Shown: piece by piece, positions 4,461-6,915 of the stretch
Position numbering within the stretch: position 1 is the first letter of the stretch
How the letters are laid out: every line of letters starts with the position of its first letter
From: Caryophanales bacterium UBA782
GTDB lineage: Bacteria; Bacillota_I; Bacilli_A; RFN20; CAG-826
Length of the DNA: 6,915 bases
Assembly: GCA_002296455.1 (NCBI GenBank)
Contig: DBJG01000066.1
Span: 1 to 6,915 of the forward strand
Reading direction: 5' to 3'
The notes under the pieces: generated by a model
Database searches by the model: none
The model's input: only the letters and a program-made list of their open reading frames with translations
What the model was told of the DNA's origin: nothing
Translations under genes and position numbers: made by a program

Positions 4461-5842
4461 TATTCTTCGCCTCCTGCGTTCTTCTTTGCTTCGGCGCGAT
4501 ATTTCTTCTCAAGTTCCTTGCGAACACTTTTCTGAATTGCCTTGCGCCGATATTTGCGTTTCACTTTTTCAATCGCGATTTTCTCTTTCTTTTTATAGCC
4601 AGGTTTGACGATCTTTCCTCTATGTTTGGCTTTCGCAATTTTAATTTCTTTGATTTCGTCTTCGTTCTCAAACGCTTTTTTCTTGCGAAGTTTTTCTTTT
4701 GGGAGCAAGCCCACTGGATCTCTCTTCAGTTCATTTTTACGTAAGGTATAGAAATCGAATTGTACGCCTTCGTCAATTAAAGCAAGCGGTAGCTTCGTGG
4801 AATCATCATCGTAAAATACCCAAGAATCCCCTTCTCTTCCGAACCGGCCAGTCCTTCCAGCACGGTGATGGTAAAACTCTAAGTCTGAGGGTAAATCAAC
4901 CGAAACGACATCCGTTACATCGGGAATGTCCATCCCGCGGCTCAATAAATCGCTAGCGACGATGATCGAACTTTTATTGTCGCGAATTGCGCGTAAGGCT
5001 TTTTTCCGGTTTCTATCGTCTAAATCACCAGAAAAATAAATTGCTTCATATCCTTCGCTCACCAAAAACCGATAAATCGCGGCGACTCTGTCTTTCGTGC
5101 TCGCAAAGACGATACATAGATACGGATTGCGAATTTTTAAAAACGAAAGAAGCGCCGCTTCTTGACCTTGGTGTTTAATGTCCACTAGATGATGGCGAAC
5201 GCCACTTGCCGTGTTGATATTATCGCTTTGGTATTCGAAGTCACTTTGGACAAAACGGTTAAGCTCATCTTTAAGATTTTGTTTTAGTGTGGCCGAAAAC
5301 ACAAGGATTTGCGGTTTGTTCAAAAGAGAAAACAAAGCGGCGACATCCTCAAAATAGCCCATTTCAAGAAGCATGTCTGCTTCATCAAGAACAACTGTTC
5401 TCACATTATTCAAAGATAAAGAATGCTGTTCGACTAAAATATCGCGAATTCTTCCAGGAGTGCCGATAATAAGATGCGGTGCGATAGTTAGACCTTCCAC
5501 GTTTTGACTTACATCGGATTCGCTTGTGAATAATCGCACTTTGAATTTCGGAAAAAAGCGGATGAATTCGCGGGCAAAATCGTAAGTTTGTCTTGCGAGT
5601 TCTCGCGTTGGGCAAATCACAACGTCCTGCAAGCGCGGCAAATTCATATCGAGTTTCGCTAAAAGAGGGATGAGATAAGCGTGTGTTTTCCCACTTCCCG
5701 TCGCACTTTGTGCAAGAAGCGATTTGCCTCGAAGGACCTTTGGAATCACTGCGTTTTGGACAGGCGAGGGCTCCAAATAGCCAAGTTTGTTCACCGCGTT
5801 AATTAAATTGGTTGGTAAGTTATATGCTTTGAAAGATGCCAT
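4460..5842 (-). CDS. cshB: DEAD-box ATP-dependent RNA helicase, CshB-like
   Basis: This 460-residue RNA helicase probably unwinds structured RNA in ribosome assembly, mRNA turnover or cold adaptation. The conserved motifs run in order: Q motif (GYLEPSPVQ, Q29), motif I ATGSGKT (47-53), Ia PTRELA (79-84), Ib TPGR (128-131), II DEAD (153-156), III SAT (183-185), IV around CIVFAST, V SDLLSRGMDIPDV and VI HRAGRTGRFG (326-335). A Lys/Arg-rich tail (about 385-460) probably binds RNA. The usual GG doublet between Ia and Ib is not seen; the segment reads LFTSESD. The start is placed at ATG 5842 because the family begins close to the Q motif. A GTG at 5881 in the same frame would add 13 residues. The neighbour nfo (overlapping) and ispH (divergent) match the Bacillus cshB locus, which supports CshB over CshA. 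Confidence 0.94.
   Translation of the reverse strand: MASFKAYNLPTNLINAVNKLGYLEPSPVQNAVIPKVLRGKSLLAQSATGSGKTHAYLIPLLAKLDMNLPRLQDVVICPTRELARQTYDFAREFIRFFPKFKVRLFTSESDVSQNVEGLTIAPHLIIGTPGRIRDILVEQHSLSLNNVRTVVLDEADMLLEMGYFEDVAALFSLLNKPQILVFSATLKQNLKDELNRFVQSDFEYQSDNINTASGVRHHLVDIKHQGQEAALLSFLKIRNPYLCIVFASTKDRVAAIYRFLVSEGYEAIYFSGDLDDRNRKKALRAIRDNKSSIIVASDLLSRGMDIPDVTDVVSVDLPSDLEFYHHRAGRTGRFGREGDSWVFYDDDSTKLPLALIDEGVQFDFYTLRKNELKRDPVGLLPKEKLRKKKAFENEDEIKEIKIAKAKHRGKIVKPGYKKKEKIAIEKVKRKYRRKAIQKSVRKELEKKYRAEAKKNAGGEE
4470..4475 (-). promoter_or_regulatory. Shine-Dalgarno sequence of nfo inside the helicase gene
   Basis: The minus strand reads AGGAGG, a full consensus, 9 nt before the nfo ATG and within the last codons of the helicase. 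It confirms the nfo start. It also shows that nfo is translated from the helicase mRNA by coupling or re-initiation. Confidence 0.88.
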
Positions 5843-5851
5843 AGTATCGAA

Positions 5852-5857
5852 ATTATA
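5852..5857 (-). promoter_or_regulatory. -10 box of the helicase-nfo unit, giving a near-leaderless mRNA
   Basis: The minus strand has a perfect TATAAT whose last base is 9 nt before the helicase ATG at 5842. Initiation about 7 nt downstream falls on A5845, leaving a 3-nt leader. No Shine-Dalgarno is visible. The -35 region is weak. It lies back to back with the ispH -10 box, 32 bp away. Confidence 0.6.
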
Positions 5858-5889
5858 GATGTTTTGTAGGCTAGACGCCACTAATTAGG

Positions 5890-5895
5890 TATAAT
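5890..5895 (+). promoter_or_regulatory. -10 box of ispH, giving a near-leaderless mRNA
   Basis: A perfect TATAAT ends 8 nt before the ispH ATG at 5904. Transcription would begin about 5902-5904, at or within two bases of the start codon. The only G-rich stretch (GGATGG, 5897-5902) is too close to the ATG to serve as a normal Shine-Dalgarno. No good -35 is seen at 17 bp; a TTGTAG lies 20 bp upstream. Confidence 0.6.
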
Positions 5896-5903
5896 CGGAT
5901 GGT

Positions 5904-6779
5904 ATGAAAGTCTATCGTTTGGAGCCTCATTCTTATTGTGAAGGCGTTGTTAAAGCCTTCTTACTTGCGAAAAAAGCAAAAAAAGAAAATTCTGGAAAGA
6001 ATATCTATCTTCTTGGATCCCTCGTCCACAATGAAGAGTCGATTAAAGAACTTACATCAGAAGGTTTTATTTTGCTTGATGAAAGGGAAGGAGATTTATT
6101 CTCCCTTTTACAAAAAATACCTGAAGGATCTGTTCTTGTTTTCTCTGCACATGGTCACCCTTCCTCTTTCGATTGTTATGCGAAAAATAAGAAAATGGTT
6201 GTTTATGATGCCACATGCGAAAAAGTGAAAGATAATTTAGAAATAATCGCTTATTTTGTTCATGCTGGTCGCGAAGTCATTTTCTTAGGAGAGACGAATC
6301 ACCTTGAAGCTAATGCTGCGCTTTCTTATGGGGACAAAGTGCATTTGCTCGATCCGAAAAAGATGAACGAATTCCCTTTTGAAAAAATCAAAGACAAGGC
6401 TCCTGCTTTTTTGAGTCAAACCACGATGGGCGAAGAAGAAGTTCGCCTTGGTGGAAAATTCGTCTTAGATCATATTCCAGCCGCTTTTATCATCGATGGA
6501 CGGTGCGATAGCACAAAACGGCGTCAATTTGCCTTGCGTTTAGCGCCTAAAGAAGCCGATTTAATCGTTGTTTTAGGTTCTAAATCAAGTAACAACACGA
6601 TGAAGCTCGTTTCCATCGCTAAAGAATCGCATCCCGATGCGAGAGTGTTTCGCGCCCTTGACGTGGAAGAACTGCAAAAATTCAATCTTCGCCCCTATTC
6701 GTATTGCGTTTTGACTAGTGGCGCTTCCACTTCCCCCAAAGTTTACGAAGAATGTCTCCGATATTTAGAATCCATTTAG
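5904..6779 (+). CDS. ispH: 4-hydroxy-3-methylbut-2-enyl diphosphate reductase (IspH/LytB)
   Basis: IspH is the last MEP-pathway enzyme. It is a [4Fe-4S] reductase turning HMBPP into IPP and DMAPP. The 291 residues are a normal single-domain length. The three cluster cysteines are present: C12 (SYCEGV), C105 (YDATCEKV) and C201 (GRCDSTKRRQ). Substrate-contact motifs are also present: H42 (VHNEES), H83 (SAHGHP), H133 and E135 (NHLEAN), SQTT (171-174), GSKSSNN (225-231) and the C-terminal TSGASTSP. The HLEA segment replaces the common HPEV, but the catalytic Glu is kept. The start ATG follows a TATAAT box closely and has no Shine-Dalgarno. It is divergent from the helicase. Its TAG stop overlaps the stop of the convergent gene at the right edge. 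With ispG it shows that the final part of the MEP pathway is complete here. Confidence 0.96.
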   Translation: MKVYRLEPHSYCEGVVKAFLLAKKAKKENSGKNIYLLGSLVHNEESIKELTSEGFILLDEREGDLFSLLQKIPEGSVLVFSAHGHPSSFDCYAKNKKMVVYDATCEKVKDNLEIIAYFVHAGREVIFLGETNHLEANAALSYGDKVHLLDPKKMNEFPFEKIKDKAPAFLSQTTMGEEEVRLGGKFVLDHIPAAFIIDGRCDSTKRRQFALRLAPKEADLIVVLGSKSSNNTMKLVSIAKESHPDARVFRALDVEELQKFNLRPYSYCVLTSGASTSPKVYEECLRYLESI

Positions 6780-6915
6780 CCGAGCACGGTCTTTTGAATC
6801 ATTTCATTTTCTTCAAGCAATAATGCTCTTTTTTCTTTCGGCAAAAACTCATTTTTTAAAATTTCGTTATTTAAAGAGAAAAGCCGAGAAAAATGCTTCT
6901 TCCAAGCATCGCTTT
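6776..6915 (-). CDS. C-terminal fragment of an unidentified protein, possibly TrmK
   Basis: A minus-strand frame is open from the right edge to a TAA at 6778-6776 and gives 45 residues. It begins SDAWKKHFSRLF and ends LLLEENEMIQKTVLG. It is charged, likely helical, and has no catalytic motif. The end overlaps the ispH stop tail to tail by 4 bp. A Trp-Lys helix followed by a Lys- and Glu-rich helix ending in an ELxEVL-like pattern resembles the C-terminal helical domain of TrmK (YqfN, the tRNA A22 N1-methyltransferase). In Bacillus trmK lies close to ispH. That identity is a guess from a short tail and context. The fragment could instead belong to another protein or be a chance open frame. Confidence 0.5.
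   Translation of the reverse strand, partial: SDAWKKHFSRLFSLNNEILKNEFLPKEKRALLLEENEMIQKTVLG

Noticed and set aside
4699..5469. Three plus-strand frames opposite the helicase gene
   Set aside because: They lie fully inside a gene with all helicase motifs intact and have no supporting signals.
1..6915. Possible recoding of TGA as Trp, given the Mollicute-like affinities
   Set aside because: All recognised genes are full length under the standard code without internal TGA, and Trp is written TGG. The absence of TGA stops among about ten genes is too small a sample to mean anything.
1..6915. CRISPR arrays, insertion sequences, attachment sites, tRNA or rRNA genes, riboswitches
   Set aside because: No repeated spacer-like units, transposase motifs, cloverleaf-like sequences or recognisable riboswitch cores were seen. 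Intergenic regions are short and explained by promoters and terminators.

Overview
The window looks like core chromosome from a low-to-moderate GC Firmicute close to the Mollicutes (an Acholeplasma- or RF39-like member of the Bacilli). The evidence is a YneF-type UPF0154 protein, a zinc-ribbon L33, a CshB-like DEAD-box helicase next to endonuclease IV, and an EF-P whose tip loop (NKTAMR) resembles mycoplasmal EF-P more than Bacillus EF-P. It also carries the MEP-pathway genes ispG and ispH, which mycoplasmas lack. All genes read through under the standard code. Every visible stop is TAA or TAG and no frame needs TGA as Trp. I see no mobile element, CRISPR array, tRNA, rRNA or defence system; this is housekeeping DNA.

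Layout. Positions 1-551 (+) hold plsY, cut at its 5' end. A minus-strand block then reads right to left: rpmG (2352-2194) with its own terminator, an MBL-fold hydrolase of the YqgX/GloB type (2156-1545), efp (1466-909) and yneF (906-679), ending at a strong hairpin terminator at 641-659. A 141-bp divergent region separates rpmG from ispG (2494-3546, +). Converging on ispG is the minus-strand pair helicase-nfo (5842-3564), coupled by a TAATG overlap. Divergent from the helicase is ispH (5904-6779, +). Its stop codon overlaps the stop of a minus-strand gene that enters from the right edge, possibly trmK.

Function. plsY serves phospholipid synthesis. efp, rpmG and probably the helicase serve translation and RNA handling. 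ispG and ispH encode the last two MEP-pathway enzymes, both [4Fe-4S] proteins, that supply isoprenoid precursors. nfo repairs abasic sites. The ispH, cshB and nfo neighbourhood is as in Bacillus, but ispH is inverted here.

Main points for a second look: (1) nfo carries an in-frame TAA that removes its last 51 codons, including a metal-binding Glu, while the downstream part stays in frame, conserved and of the expected length. (2) The EF-P tip lacks the usual PGKG modification motif. (3) The helicase and ispH start codons lie 8-9 nt after perfect TATAAT boxes, on opposite strands and without Shine-Dalgarno sequences, suggesting back-to-back leaderless promoters. ispG looks similar, with a leader of about 9 nt.
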